Source: Billgrantia kenyensis (GTDB lineage Bacteria; Pseudomonadota; Gammaproteobacteria; Pseudomonadales; Halomonadaceae). Taken from it: a DNA stretch of 64,000 bases. Under the pieces are notes generated by a model, which ran no database searches, was not told where the DNA came from, and saw nothing but the letters and a program-made list of their open reading frames with translations. Positions 51,836 through 60,895 of this stretch are shown here, one piece after another. The stretch is from positions 142,372 through 206,371 of the forward strand of contig NZ_JACEFT010000005.1 in the NCBI RefSeq assembly GCF_013697085.1, in the 5' to 3' direction. A program made the position numbers and the translations under genes. Positions within the stretch are counted from its first letter, which is position 1. Each line of letters opens with the position of its first letter.

Positions 51836-52873
51836 TCACGCCTGGCCCTCGTCGAAGCCGCTCAGCACGTTGACCACATTGATGCCGATCTCCTCCACCG
51901 CATAGCCCCCTTCGAGGAGGAAGACGGTGGGCAGTCCAAACCCGGCCAGGCGCCGCCCCATGTCGAGGTAATCCTCGCTGGCGAGCTTGAAGCTGCTGAT
52001 CGGATCGCGTTCGAAGGTATCCACCCCGAGCGAAACGATGAGCAGCTCGGCACCGGATTCGCGGATGCGCGCCAGGCCGTCGTCGAGCGCCGTCGACCAT
52101 TTGGCGTAATCGGTACCGGGCGGCATGGGGTAGTTGTGGTTGAAGCCTTCGCCCCGCCCGCTGCCGGTTTCGTTGGCATGCCCCAGGTAGTAGGGAAAGC
52201 AGTGCAGGGGGTCGCCATGCAGTGAAACGAAGATCACGTCGTCACGGGCGTAGAAGATCTCCTGGGTACCGTTGCCATGATGAAAATCGACGTCCAGCAC
52301 CGCCACCCGCGAGCGGCCGTGCTTGAGCGCCTGATCGGCAGCGATCGCCGCATTGTTGAAGAAGCAGTAGCCGCCGAACTGGTCGGACGAGGCGTGATGG
52401 CCGGGCGGCCGACACAGGCCGAAGCTCGGCTCCCCGGTCTTCAGCGTATGCACCAGCGCCGAGAGGGCGATGTCCTTGCTGATGTCGGCGGCCTCGAAGG
52501 TATTGGCGCAGATCGAGGTCTCGCCGGTCTGGGCGTAGTAGCCGAGCCGCCCCTCGATGTGCTCCGGAATCCGCCTGCCGGGCATCGAGCGCGATGGCCA
52601 GATGTTGGGAATCGCCTCCCCGGCCATGCCAATCGCTTTCCACTCCTCCCAGCAGCTGGCCAGGAACTCGACGTAGCAGGCGTCGTGCACTGCCAGCACC
52701 GGCTCCAGGCCATAGCGGGTGGGCGAACGCACCTCACTCAGACCGACCTCACGCACTCGCCCCAGCACCAGATCGACGCGCTCGGGGCACTCGAAGGGCG
52801 CGACCAGGAGCCCCTCGTTGAGCTCGGTCAAGGCGCGGCGCAGCTTGGTCGCCTCGCTGTGGAACGTGATCAT
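51836..52873 (-). CDS. Histone-deacetylase-family amidohydrolase (acetylpolyamine amidohydrolase-like)
   Basis: 345 residues, zinc-dependent deacetylase. PPGHHASSDQFGGYCFFNN (His159-His160 pair), LDVDFHHGNG (metal Asp196, His198), and Asp285 in GVDTFERDP. Bacterial members remove acetyl groups from acetylpolyamines or related acylated amines. Start at MITFHSEATK, with AGGAGGTG 7 nt upstream. Downstream of the LysR gene by 66 nt on one strand, probably one transcript, divergent from the aminotransferase operon. Its substrate may therefore be an intermediate of that pathway. Confidence 0.9.
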   Translation of the reverse strand: MITFHSEATKLRRALTELNEGLLVAPFECPERVDLVLGRVREVGLSEVRSPTRYGLEPVLAVHDACYVEFLASCWEEWKAIGMAGEAIPNIWPSRSMPGRRIPEHIEGRLGYYAQTGETSICANTFEAADISKDIALSALVHTLKTGEPSFGLCRPPGHHASSDQFGGYCFFNNAAIAADQALKHGRSRVAVLDVDFHHGNGTQEIFYARDDVIFVSLHGDPLHCFPYYLGHANETGSGRGEGFNHNYPMPPGTDYAKWSTALDDGLARIRESGAELLIVSLGVDTFERDPISSFKLASEDYLDMGRRLAGFGLPTVFLLEGGYAVEEIGINVVNVLSGFDEGQA

Positions 52874-52939
52874 GACGACACCTCCTCGGGTTGGCCCATC
52901 GACCATGCCATGCTCCCCTGGAGCTGCCAACCCGGACCA

Positions 52940-53902
52940 TCAACGCACGGCGCCTTTGCCCTCATCGCCCTCGAGCGCTGCACCATCTACCGCTTCGCCA
53001 TAGCTCGAGAGCAGCGCCCCACCCTGCTCGCGCAGGAAGTCGAGCACCCTGGCCTGCTTCCAGTTTTCGCGATAGACCAGCCCGAAGCTGAAAGTCATGG
53101 CCGGCGAGAACGGGCGCATCACTACGCCGTCGCCGGGGGCAAGTTGATCCTGGGCGGTGATCGGGTTGATCACCGTGATACCGACGTGATTGGCCACCAG
53201 CGCCGTAATGGTACCGATGTTGGCCTCCGTCTTGCCGGCGATCCGGACTCGGTGCTGGCTGGTCAGCTCGAGCAGCGGGTTGGTGCTAATGCTCGGCTGG
53301 TTGCTGATCACCAGGTGCTGGTCACGCAGATCCTCCACGTCGACGCGCTCGCGTGCTGCAAGCGTATGGCCCTGCGGCAACAGGCAGACCGCTTCGCTGG
53401 TGAACCAGGGCTCGACGCGCAGCACCCGCGAGGTGATCGGCAGGGTGACGAAGCCGATATCGGCATGGCTCGACTCCACCGCAAGCTGCACCTCGTGGCT
53501 CGACATCATGTCCAGGCTGACGCTGAACTGCCGGTTCTCCTTCAGCAATGCCGCCACCAGCCGCGGCACGAAGCCGAAAGACAAGCCCGGTACCGCGGCA
53601 ATGCGCAGGCGCGAGGTACCGAACTCCTTGAGCGCCAGCACGCTGTGGCGCAGCTCCTCGATGTTACCCATCAGGCGCAGGATCTCGTCGTAGAGCTCGC
53701 GCGCTTCCGGCGTGGCCACGAGGCGGTTCTTTTCCCTCAGAAACAGCTGGATGCCCAGGTTCTCCTCGAGCTGGGCCAGCGAGCGACTCACCCCGGACTG
53801 AGTGATGCCCAGGGTGCGTGCCGCCTGGGAAGCGGTACCTGCCTCGAACAGAGTCTTGAAAATCGCCAGCGCCTTGAGTGAATGGATATTGACGTCTGCC
53901 AT
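52940..53902 (-). CDS. LysR-family transcriptional regulator
   Basis: 320 residues. HTH AIFKTLFEAGTASQAARTLG, ITQSGVSRSLAQLEENLG, then a two-lobed effector domain (about 95-295) starting LRIAAVPGLSFGFVPRLV. Divergent from the aminotransferase with 111 bp between, the standard place for a LysR activator that binds its co-inducer from the pathway. The inducer is unknown. It is followed by the HDAC-type gene. Confidence 0.93.
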   Translation of the reverse strand: MADVNIHSLKALAIFKTLFEAGTASQAARTLGITQSGVSRSLAQLEENLGIQLFLREKNRLVATPEARELYDEILRLMGNIEELRHSVLALKEFGTSRLRIAAVPGLSFGFVPRLVAALLKENRQFSVSLDMMSSHEVQLAVESSHADIGFVTLPITSRVLRVEPWFTSEAVCLLPQGHTLAARERVDVEDLRDQHLVISNQPSISTNPLLELTSQHRVRIAGKTEANIGTITALVANHVGITVINPITAQDQLAPGDGVVMRPFSPAMTFSFGLVYRENWKQARVLDFLREQGGALLSSYGEAVDGAALEGDEGKGAVR

Positions 53903-54013
53903 GACTAAAACTCATCGAATTCAGTAAAAAGATCATATATTGAAATACTTTCTGTTCGCTACATACACTGCAGAGAGCCGTTGACGACCACACAACGATA
54001 ATGAGTGCTCCAA
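53903..54013. promoter_or_regulatory. Divergent LysR-aminotransferase control region
   Basis: An AT-rich gap of 111 bp. AAAGATCATATATTGAAATA at about 53928-53947 contains T-N11-A type spacing usual for LysR sites and -10-like TATATT. No unique operator can be fixed by eye. Confidence 0.45.
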
Positions 54014-55366
54014 ATGGACCCATCTCCGCTTTTCTATCAGGCTGGCCCCGCCCTGCCGGAAATCAGCCACGCCCAAGGCGTCTACCTGTGGGATGAAACC
54101 GGCAAGCAGTACCTCGATGGCTGCTCCGGGGCCATTGCATGCAACCTGGGCCACGGCCGAAACGACATTCGTGACGCCATGCTCGCCCAGCTCGACCGGG
54201 TCGCCTTCACCTATCGCACCCAGTTCGAGAATGCCCCTGCGGTGGCCCTGGCCCAAGCGCTGGTGGCTCTCACTCACCATCATCTGGAAAAAGTGTTCTT
54301 CGTTTCCAGCGGTTCCGAGGCGGTGGAGTCGGCGCTCAAGCTGGCGCGGCAATACTTCGTCGCCAGGGGAGAGCCTCAGCGTCGTCGCTTCGTCTCGCTG
54401 CGCCCCTCCTATCACGGCAGCACCCTCGGGGCGCTTGGGGTCACCGGCTATGAGCCGCTCGAAGCCCCGTTCCGTGACATCGCCATCGGCTCGCTCAAGG
54501 TGGCCGGTCCTGACTTCTACCGCCATGACGATGCCGATGACAGCCGTCATGTCGCCCGCGTACTGGCCGATACCCGCGCCGCCATCGAAGCCGCCGGCCC
54601 CGACACCATCGCCGCCTTCGTGCTCGAGCCGGTAGGGGGCGCCAGTACCGGCGCGCGCATGCTCGACCAGACCTACCTCGAGGGCATTCGCACCCTGTGC
54701 GACGAAACCGGCTGCCTGCTGATCCTCGACGAGGTGCTGACCGGCATCGGCCGTACCGGCGCCTGGTTCGCCTATCAGCACTACGGCGTGACGCCGGACC
54801 TGCTCGCCACCGCCAAGGGGCTCGGCGCCGGCTACTACCCGGTGGGCGCCGTTCTCTCCCGAGCCGACATCGTCGAGACGGTGATGGCCTCGGGCGGCTT
54901 TCAGCACGGTCATACCTATGCCGGCAACCCGCTGGCCTGCGCCACCGGGCTGGCGGTCATCGAGGCCATGCAGCGCGAGCGAGTGCTCGACAACGTGTCG
55001 GCTCGCGGCCGCGAGCTGAAGGAAGGGCTGCTGGCACTCAAGGCGCGGTTTCCCTGGGTAGGCGACGTGCGTGGCCTGGGCCTGCTGTGGGGCGTGGAGC
55101 TGGTAGCCGATGCCGACAGCAAGGCCCCCTTCCCCGCCGAGCAGAACCGTTTCGCACTGATCACGGTGCTGGCGAAGGAAGAGGGTCTGCTGATCTATCC
55201 CCGCCGCACCCTCGATGGGGTCGCCGGCGACCATTTCCTGGTCACCCCGCCGTTGACCATCGATGCCGCCGGTATCGCCGAGCTGCTCACCCGACTCGAA
55301 CGCGCCATGGCGCGCTTTGACCGCGAGGTGAACTCAGCGGCCCCGGCCAACGCACTGACTCCCTGA
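54014..55366 (+). CDS. Class III PLP-dependent aminotransferase
   Basis: 450 residues. PLP Lys268 in ATAKGLGAGYYPVGA, Asp239 in LLILDEVLTGIGRTG, phosphate loop VSSGSEAVESALKLARQY and SYHGSTLGAL. Family members move distal or beta amino groups (omega-amino acids, beta-alanine, diamines) rather than alpha ones. Start: ATG at 54014; a GTG three codons earlier is possible, neither has a clear ribosome-binding site. First gene of a run reaching 62341; the CoA-transferase starts 23 nt later. A 3-oxo acid product would feed that enzyme. Confidence 0.92.
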   Translation: MDPSPLFYQAGPALPEISHAQGVYLWDETGKQYLDGCSGAIACNLGHGRNDIRDAMLAQLDRVAFTYRTQFENAPAVALAQALVALTHHHLEKVFFVSSGSEAVESALKLARQYFVARGEPQRRRFVSLRPSYHGSTLGALGVTGYEPLEAPFRDIAIGSLKVAGPDFYRHDDADDSRHVARVLADTRAAIEAAGPDTIAAFVLEPVGGASTGARMLDQTYLEGIRTLCDETGCLLILDEVLTGIGRTGAWFAYQHYGVTPDLLATAKGLGAGYYPVGAVLSRADIVETVMASGGFQHGHTYAGNPLACATGLAVIEAMQRERVLDNVSARGRELKEGLLALKARFPWVGDVRGLGLLWGVELVADADSKAPFPAEQNRFALITVLAKEEGLLIYPRRTLDGVAGDHFLVTPPLTIDAAGIAELLTRLERAMARFDREVNSAAPANALTP

Positions 55367-55389
55367 CCGCCAGATGGAAAGGCACTGAC

Positions 55390-56091
55390 ATGACGCTTCT
55401 CACTCAGAAATATCGCGCCATCAACGAGGCCATCGCCGGCATCCCCGATGGCGCCTCGATCATGATCGGCGGCTTCGGCTCACCGGGCACCCCCTTCGCC
55501 CTGATCGACGAGCTGCTGGACCAGGGCCAGCGCGACCTCACCCTGATCAAGAACGACGCCAATGAGCCGGGCATCGGCATCGGCAAGCTGATCGAGGCCG
55601 GCCGGGTGCGTCGCTTGGTCACCTCTCACATCGGCCTCAACCGCGAAGCCATCGCCGCCATGAACCGCGGCGAGCTGGAGGTAGAGCTGTTTCCCCAGGG
55701 GTTGCTGGCCGAAAAGATTCGCAGCGCCGGCGCCGGGCATCACGCCTTCATCACCGACATCGGCCAGGGCACCGAGATCGCCGACAAGCGCCGCGAAATC
55801 GAGCTGGATGGCCGTACCTGGGGCATCGAGCCGTCGCTGTATGCCGATTTCGCCCTGGTCCATGCCGAGCGTGCCGACCGCTACGGCAACTTGATCTATC
55901 GCGCCACCGCCAGCAACTTCAATCCGCTGATGGCAATGGCCGCCGACACCGTCATTGCCCAGGCCTACCGGGTCGAAGAGCCCGGCAGCCTGCCGCTCGA
56001 GGCAATCCACACGCCCTGCGCCTTCGTCAGCCAGGTGGTAGAGGTCACCTCTGCCACCAGCGAACAGGGGAGGCGAGCTCATGTCGGCTGA
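55390..56091 (+). CDS. 3-oxoacid CoA-transferase, subunit A
   Basis: 233 residues. CoA-binding ASIMIGGFGSPGTPFALIDEL, VTSHIGLNREAIAAMNRGELEVELFPQG and ERADRYGNLIYRATASNFNPLMAMAAD are family features (AtoD, PcaI, ScoA type). Moves CoA from a donor such as acetyl- or succinyl-CoA to a 3-oxo acid. Overlaps subunit B by 11 nt. Good ribosome-binding site (GGAAAGG). Confidence 0.93.
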   Translation: MTLLTQKYRAINEAIAGIPDGASIMIGGFGSPGTPFALIDELLDQGQRDLTLIKNDANEPGIGIGKLIEAGRVRRLVTSHIGLNREAIAAMNRGELEVELFPQGLLAEKIRSAGAGHHAFITDIGQGTEIADKRREIELDGRTWGIEPSLYADFALVHAERADRYGNLIYRATASNFNPLMAMAADTVIAQAYRVEEPGSLPLEAIHTPCAFVSQVVEVTSATSEQGRRAHVG

Positions 56092-56734
56092 TCAGCAGCG
56101 CATCCTCGTCCGTGCCGCCCGTGAGGTGATCCCGGGCCAGATCGTCAACCTGGGCATTGGCCTGCCGACCCAGCTCTTTCATCACCTGCCGGAGGAGATG
56201 GAAGTGCTGGTTCACTCGGAGAACGGCGTGCTGGGCTGTCGCCCACGGCGCGACGACGAAGCACCGGACTGGGACATGATCGACTCCGGTGGCGCCTACA
56301 TCGCCACCCGCCCCGGGGCCAGCGTGTTCGACAGCGCCATGTCCTTCGCCATGATTCGCCGCAGCCGCGTGGACGTCACCTTCATGGGCGCCTTTGAGGT
56401 CGACGAGCTGGGCAACCTGGCCAACTGGAAGATACCCGGCAAGTTCTCACCGGGTATCGGTGGCGCCATGGAGCTGGCCCAGAAGGTCAAGCGCCTGGTG
56501 ATTCTCTGTTCGCACAACGACAAGCACGGCAACCCCAAGATCCTGCATCGCTGCCGCCTACCGCTCACCGCCAAGCGCTGTGTGTCACGCATCATCACCG
56601 ACAAGGCAGTCATGGACGTCACGCCTCAAGGTCTCGCCGTGGTGGATATCGCCGAGGGGCTTGGCATCGATGAGCTGCGTGAAGCCACCGAAGCCAACCT
56701 GATCGTCGACGAGCAACGGCTGGGGAGGTTCTGA
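56081..56734 (+). CDS. 3-oxoacid CoA-transferase, subunit B
   Basis: 217 residues. The catalytic Glu47 lies in VHSENGVLG, the family active site that forms the glutamyl-CoA intermediate; also VNLGIGLPTQLFHHLP and GAFEVDELGNLANWKIPGK. Overlaps subunit A, and its last base begins the M20 deacylase start (TGATG). The pair should yield a 3-oxoacyl-CoA for the downstream thiolase. Confidence 0.94.
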   Translation: MSADQQRILVRAAREVIPGQIVNLGIGLPTQLFHHLPEEMEVLVHSENGVLGCRPRRDDEAPDWDMIDSGGAYIATRPGASVFDSAMSFAMIRRSRVDVTFMGAFEVDELGNLANWKIPGKFSPGIGGAMELAQKVKRLVILCSHNDKHGNPKILHRCRLPLTAKRCVSRIITDKAVMDVTPQGLAVVDIAEGLGIDELREATEANLIVDEQRLGRF

Positions 56735-58011
56735 TGCTGAGTGATATCGAGAAACGCATCGTCGCGCGCTGTGACGCGCTGATGGACGATACCCTGGCAC
56801 TGACCCGCGACCTGGTGCGTGGCTACAGCGTACTGGGCGAGGAACACGGCGCGCTCGAGACCATGGAGCGCTGGTTCGAACGCCTCGAGCTGCCGACGAC
56901 AAGGGTGGCGCTGGACGCTCCCGATTTCGCCGAGCACGCGCATCGCGCCCCGACCGAGTGGGACTGCACGGGGCGCTACAACCTGGTGGCCAGGCTCAAT
57001 GCCGACGCCCCCGGGCCGCACCTGGTGTTCAACGGCCATCTCGACGTGGTGCCCGCCGAGCCCCTCGACATGTGGTCCCGTCCGCCGTGGGAACCGTGGG
57101 AGAAGGACGGCTGGCTGTATGGCCGCGGCGCCGGCGACATGAAGGCCGGCATCGCCGCCATGACCATGGCCGTACAGGCGGTACGCGAAGCCGGCGTGGC
57201 CATCGACTTCCCCCTCACCCTGCAGACGGTGATCGAGGAGGAGTGCACCGGCAACGGTGCCCTGGCCTGCCTGCACCAGGGCTACAGCGGTGATTTCGTG
57301 CTGATTCCGGAGCCCTTCGGCGCGCAGATCTACGCCGGCCAGGTCGGCGTGCTGTGGTTCCGCATGCGCCTCGATGGCGTGCCGGCCCACGTGCTCGACA
57401 CCCGCGCCGGGCGCAACGCCATCGAGACCCTGGTCGAGTACCTGCCCGCTTTCAAGGCACTGGAAGCCGAGATCAACGGCCTGCCGCGCCAGGCGCCCTA
57501 CGATGCAATCGACAGCCCTTTCAACCTCAGCATCGGCAAGATCGAGGGTGGCAACTGGGCCTCCAGCGTGCCCGCCCATGCCATCCTCGAAGGTCGCGTC
57601 GGCTTCCCGCCCGGCATGACGCCCGAGGAGGTAATGGACCGCGTACGCCGCTCTATCGCGGAGCGCCACGCCGAGCTGGCCGATGGCAGCCCCGAACCGC
57701 GGGTGGAGTTCCACGGCTTTCGCTCCGAGGGGCACCTGGTCGATCTCGAGGCGCCGGGCATCGCCCTGCTCTCGCGCTGCCATCAGGACCTGCTCGGCGA
57801 GACACCGAGAACCTATCTCTCCACCTGCACCACCGACCTGCGCGCCTTCCATGTCAGCGGCAAGATCAACGGCACCTGCTACGGGCCGGTCGCCCAGCGC
57901 ATCCACGGCGTCGACGAGTGCGTCGAGATCGACTCGATTCGCCACGTGCTGACCACCTATGCGCTGTTCCTGCATCGTTGGGCGGCCAATAGCGGAGGAG
58001 ATGAAGCATGA
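56734..58011 (+). CDS. M20-family deacylase (ArgE/DapE-like)
   Basis: 425 residues. Metal ligands and base: NGHLDVVP (His102, Asp104), GRGAGDMKAG (Asp135), TVIEEECTGNG (Glu168-Glu169) and a dimerisation domain following LDGVPAHVLDTRAG. Removes an acyl group from an N-acylated amino acid. Overlaps the CoA-transferase gene by one base and the thiolase by 4, so it is fully embedded in the pathway. With an HDAC-type enzyme nearby, two deacylases serve the region; which acts on which intermediate is unknown. Confidence 0.9.
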   Translation: MLSDIEKRIVARCDALMDDTLALTRDLVRGYSVLGEEHGALETMERWFERLELPTTRVALDAPDFAEHAHRAPTEWDCTGRYNLVARLNADAPGPHLVFNGHLDVVPAEPLDMWSRPPWEPWEKDGWLYGRGAGDMKAGIAAMTMAVQAVREAGVAIDFPLTLQTVIEEECTGNGALACLHQGYSGDFVLIPEPFGAQIYAGQVGVLWFRMRLDGVPAHVLDTRAGRNAIETLVEYLPAFKALEAEINGLPRQAPYDAIDSPFNLSIGKIEGGNWASSVPAHAILEGRVGFPPGMTPEEVMDRVRRSIAERHAELADGSPEPRVEFHGFRSEGHLVDLEAPGIALLSRCHQDLLGETPRTYLSTCTTDLRAFHVSGKINGTCYGPVAQRIHGVDECVEIDSIRHVLTTYALFLHRWAANSGGDEA

Positions 58012-59198
58012 AGGACGCCTATCTCGTCGACTACTGCCGCAGCGCCTTTACTCGCGCCCACCCGCGCAAGCCAGAGGTAGACGGCTGGGCCGACACTCGC
58101 AGCGACAGCCTGCTTGCCCAGGTAATTGACGCCCTGCTCGCCCGCGGCGACCTCGACCCGCAGGCGGTGGAGGATCTCAGCATCGGCTGCGCGCTACCGG
58201 TCAAGGAGCAATGGAGCTTCGGCGGCCGCTACCCGCTGTGGCTGTCCTCGCGTCTGGGCCCGCAGGGCCGAGGATGCGCCACCCGCCAGATCGACCAGCA
58301 GTGCGGCTCAGGGCTGGCCGCTCTGCGCAGTGCCGCTCGCGAGATCCAGGCCGGCGCGGTAAGCGTGGCCATCGCCGGCGGCATGGAGAACATGACTCGC
58401 GTGCCGATGGGTCCCGCCCTGTTCAAGGAGGGGGTACTGACCTCGCCCGATCTCCTGCGAGACGCCGCCTGGCTCGACATCGACGTGGCGCTGAACATGG
58501 GCATCACCGCCGAGCGGCTGGCCCGGGCGACAGGCATCGAACGTGACGCAATGGATGCATTCGCGCTGGAGTCCCACCGCCGTGCCGCCCGAGCCGAGGC
58601 CGACAATCGCTACGCGGGCGAGCGGCTGGCACTGACCAACCCCGCCGGGGAAGTCGTCGAGCGCGACGCCAACATCCGCCCCGACACCAGCATGGAAAGG
58701 CTATCCGGTCTCGGTCCGGTGTTTGTCGAAGACGGCGGGGTCACCGCCGGCAACAGCTCGCCGCTGACGTCGGGTGCCGCTGCCGCGCTAGTCATGTCGG
58801 AAGCTGCCGTCGAACGTCATGGCGCCACGCCGCTGGCGCGGATCGTCGCCTTCGCCGATGTCGGCGTAGCACCGGAGTGCATGGGCGCCGGGGCCGCCGC
58901 GGCTGCCTCACAGGCTCTCGCTCGCGCCGGGCTGGACGCCTCCCGGATCGATGCCTGGGAGATCAACGAAGCCTTCGCCGCCGTGCCACTGCATGCCATC
59001 CGTACGCTCGGACTCGATCCCGCACGGGTCAACGTCTGGGGCGGCGCCCTGGCACTGGGCCACCCGCTGGGCGCCACCGGCGTGCGCCTCACCGGCACCC
59101 TGGCGCGCATTCTCGCCGAGCGCGGCGGCCGCTACGGCTGTGCCACGGCTTGCATCGGCGGCGGACAAGGCATCGCCGTGGTCCTGGAAAGAGCCTGA
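58008..59198 (+). CDS. Thiolase of the CoA-transferase operon
   Basis: 396 residues. Catalytic Cys99 in DQQCGSGLAAL, His in GHPLGATGVRL, Cys in ATACIGGGQGIAVV. Cleaves a 3-oxoacyl-CoA to acetyl-CoA and a shortened acyl-CoA. The active-site segment is DQQCGSG where the classic form is NKLCGSG, and the N-terminal region (RSAFTRAHPRKPEVDGWADTR) differs from the thiolase at 13505, so the two have separate roles. Overlaps the deacylase gene by 4 nt. Confidence 0.92.
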   Translation: MKDAYLVDYCRSAFTRAHPRKPEVDGWADTRSDSLLAQVIDALLARGDLDPQAVEDLSIGCALPVKEQWSFGGRYPLWLSSRLGPQGRGCATRQIDQQCGSGLAALRSAAREIQAGAVSVAIAGGMENMTRVPMGPALFKEGVLTSPDLLRDAAWLDIDVALNMGITAERLARATGIERDAMDAFALESHRRAARAEADNRYAGERLALTNPAGEVVERDANIRPDTSMERLSGLGPVFVEDGGVTAGNSSPLTSGAAAALVMSEAAVERHGATPLARIVAFADVGVAPECMGAGAAAAASQALARAGLDASRIDAWEINEAFAAVPLHAIRTLGLDPARVNVWGGALALGHPLGATGVRLTGTLARILAERGGRYGCATACIGGGQGIAVVLERA

Positions 59199-59322
59199 AC
59201 GACAGGAGGTGACCTTCCACGAGATTCACATCGCTGCCGTGGCAGCAGGCATCACCAAGGCATGTCGCGACACAGGTCGCGTCGCAAACCCAAGCAACAC
59301 ACCAACAAGAGCAGGAATCGAC

Positions 59323-60126
59323 ATGACAACACACAAGAAACCATTCCACCGTCCTCTAGTGGCAGCCGTGACTGTACTCGGCGCCCTCTCCCTGGCGAGC
59401 TTCTCGGCCCAGGCACGGGATCTGCCCGCCATCCAGGACGATGTCTTCCAGGTGGCCAATTCCGGCGCCTACCCTCCCTTCAGCTATGTCGATACGGCAG
59501 GCAACCTGGTCGGCTTCGACGTGGACATCGCCGAGGCCCTGGCAGACAGGATGGGGGTCGACGTCGACATCCAGACCTCCCCATGGAACGGCATCGTTGC
59601 TGCCCTGGCCGGCGGCCGCTTCGACGCCTGCATCTGCAGCATGAGCGTGACTGAAGAGCGTGAGCGGGCCGTCGACTTCACCGACAGCTACTACAGCTCG
59701 GGGCTCTCGGTCTGGGTTCAGGAAGGCAACGATGAAGTGAGCAGCATCGATGACTTCGCAGGCAAGCGAGTGGGCTCCACTCTGGGCGAGACGGGCAACC
59801 AGTGGGCCACCGAGAACGGCGATGGAAAGTGGCGCAACCAGACCTTCCAGGGGCTGCCCGACATGCTCAACGCACTCACTTCGGGACGAATCGACGTCAT
59901 GATCGCCGATGACGTTCCCGTATACGTGGCTCTCAATGAGCAGGACCTCGCCATCAAGCAGGTCGATGTCGGCGAACTTCCCAGCTGGCCTGCCGCCATC
60001 GCCATTCAGAAGAACAAGCCTGAGCTGAAAGAGGCCCTCAATACGGCGCTGGCCGAAATCAGGGCAGACGGCACCTATCAGGAGATCGTCGACAAGTGGA
60101 TCGGTGAAGGGGTCCAGTTCGACTAG
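59323..60126 (+). CDS. Polar amino-acid ABC transporter substrate-binding protein
   Basis: 267 residues, cluster 3 family. Signal peptide with core LVAAVTVLGALSLASFSAQA cleaved before RDLPA. Typical ligand segments: NSGAYPPFSYVDTAGNLVGFDVDIAEALADRMG, CICSMSVTEERERAVDFTDSYY and VDKWIGEGVQF. Start at MTTHKK, AGGA 8 nt upstream. 124 nt after the thiolase; that gap has a 10-bp palindrome TGTCGCGACA (59263-59272). Likely imports the substrate of the upstream enzymes. Confidence 0.92.
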   Translation: MTTHKKPFHRPLVAAVTVLGALSLASFSAQARDLPAIQDDVFQVANSGAYPPFSYVDTAGNLVGFDVDIAEALADRMGVDVDIQTSPWNGIVAALAGGRFDACICSMSVTEERERAVDFTDSYYSSGLSVWVQEGNDEVSSIDDFAGKRVGSTLGETGNQWATENGDGKWRNQTFQGLPDMLNALTSGRIDVMIADDVPVYVALNEQDLAIKQVDVGELPSWPAAIAIQKNKPELKEALNTALAEIRADGTYQEIVDKWIGEGVQFD

Positions 60127-60202
60127 GTGTTCGTTCTCAGCAGGGCGAAAGCCCTGCTGAATTCAATTCGTTTCTCATTACAACGATAGAGTCTAGGGGA
60201 TC

Positions 60203-60859
60203 ATGGATATCAGTCTGATGATCGAAATATCGCCGTTGCTGGTGAAGGCGGCCTGGGTAACCGTGGATATATCGGCGCGAGCTCTGTTCTTCGGTTTCTT
60301 CATCGCCGCCACGCTGGTAACGTTGCGAACGTCACGCTTCCTCCCGGTTCGCTGGCTGGCTCGCGCCTACATCAGCGTCGTTCGCGGCACCCCCTATTTC
60401 GTGCAGCTGCTGCTGGTCTTCTACGGTGGACCCGCCATTGGCCTGCGCCTGGACCCCTTCACCTGCGGCGTGGTGGTCGGCGCCTTCAATATCGGCGCCT
60501 ACATGAGCGAGGCCATGCGCGGCGCCATCGAATCGGTCGACAGCGGGCAGAACGAAGCTTCGCGCTCACTGGGTTTCGGCCGCCTGGCGACACTGCAGTA
60601 CATCGTGCTGCCTCAGGCAGCCGGCTTGATGATCCGCTCCATCGGCGTACTGGCCATCATCCTGATCAAGAACTCGTCGCTGGTCTCCATCATTTCGGTC
60701 GTCGAACTCACCTACCAAGCTCAGCGCCTGACCGGCTCCACCTACAAGCCCCTGGAGGTCTTCTCGCTGAGCGCCCTGATGTACATCGTCATCATCTATG
60801 CCGTCATGGGCATCATCGAGCTTCTGTACCGCCGCGCCACGCGCTACACCTATCTGTAG
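60203..60859 (+). CDS. Polar amino-acid ABC transporter permease 1
   Basis: 218 residues, about five membrane segments. HisM/GlnP-type: VRGTPYFVQLLLVFYGGP, YMSEAMRGAIESVDSGQNEASRSLGFGRLATLQYIVLPQA (the ABC-contact EAA loop, here read in two parts), ILIKNSSLVSIISVVELTYQA. Ribosome-binding site TAGGGG. Pairs with the next permease. Confidence 0.93.
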   Translation: MDISLMIEISPLLVKAAWVTVDISARALFFGFFIAATLVTLRTSRFLPVRWLARAYISVVRGTPYFVQLLLVFYGGPAIGLRLDPFTCGVVVGAFNIGAYMSEAMRGAIESVDSGQNEASRSLGFGRLATLQYIVLPQAAGLMIRSIGVLAIILIKNSSLVSIISVVELTYQAQRLTGSTYKPLEVFSLSALMYIVIIYAVMGIIELLYRRATRYTYL

Positions 60860-60895
60860 CTTAGCCAGGCAATAGAACAATCAGGGTAACTCACC

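Noticed and set aside
52277..53881. 534-codon frame opposite the LysR and HDAC-type genes
   Set aside because: Spans two well-supported genes and their gap; composition shadow.
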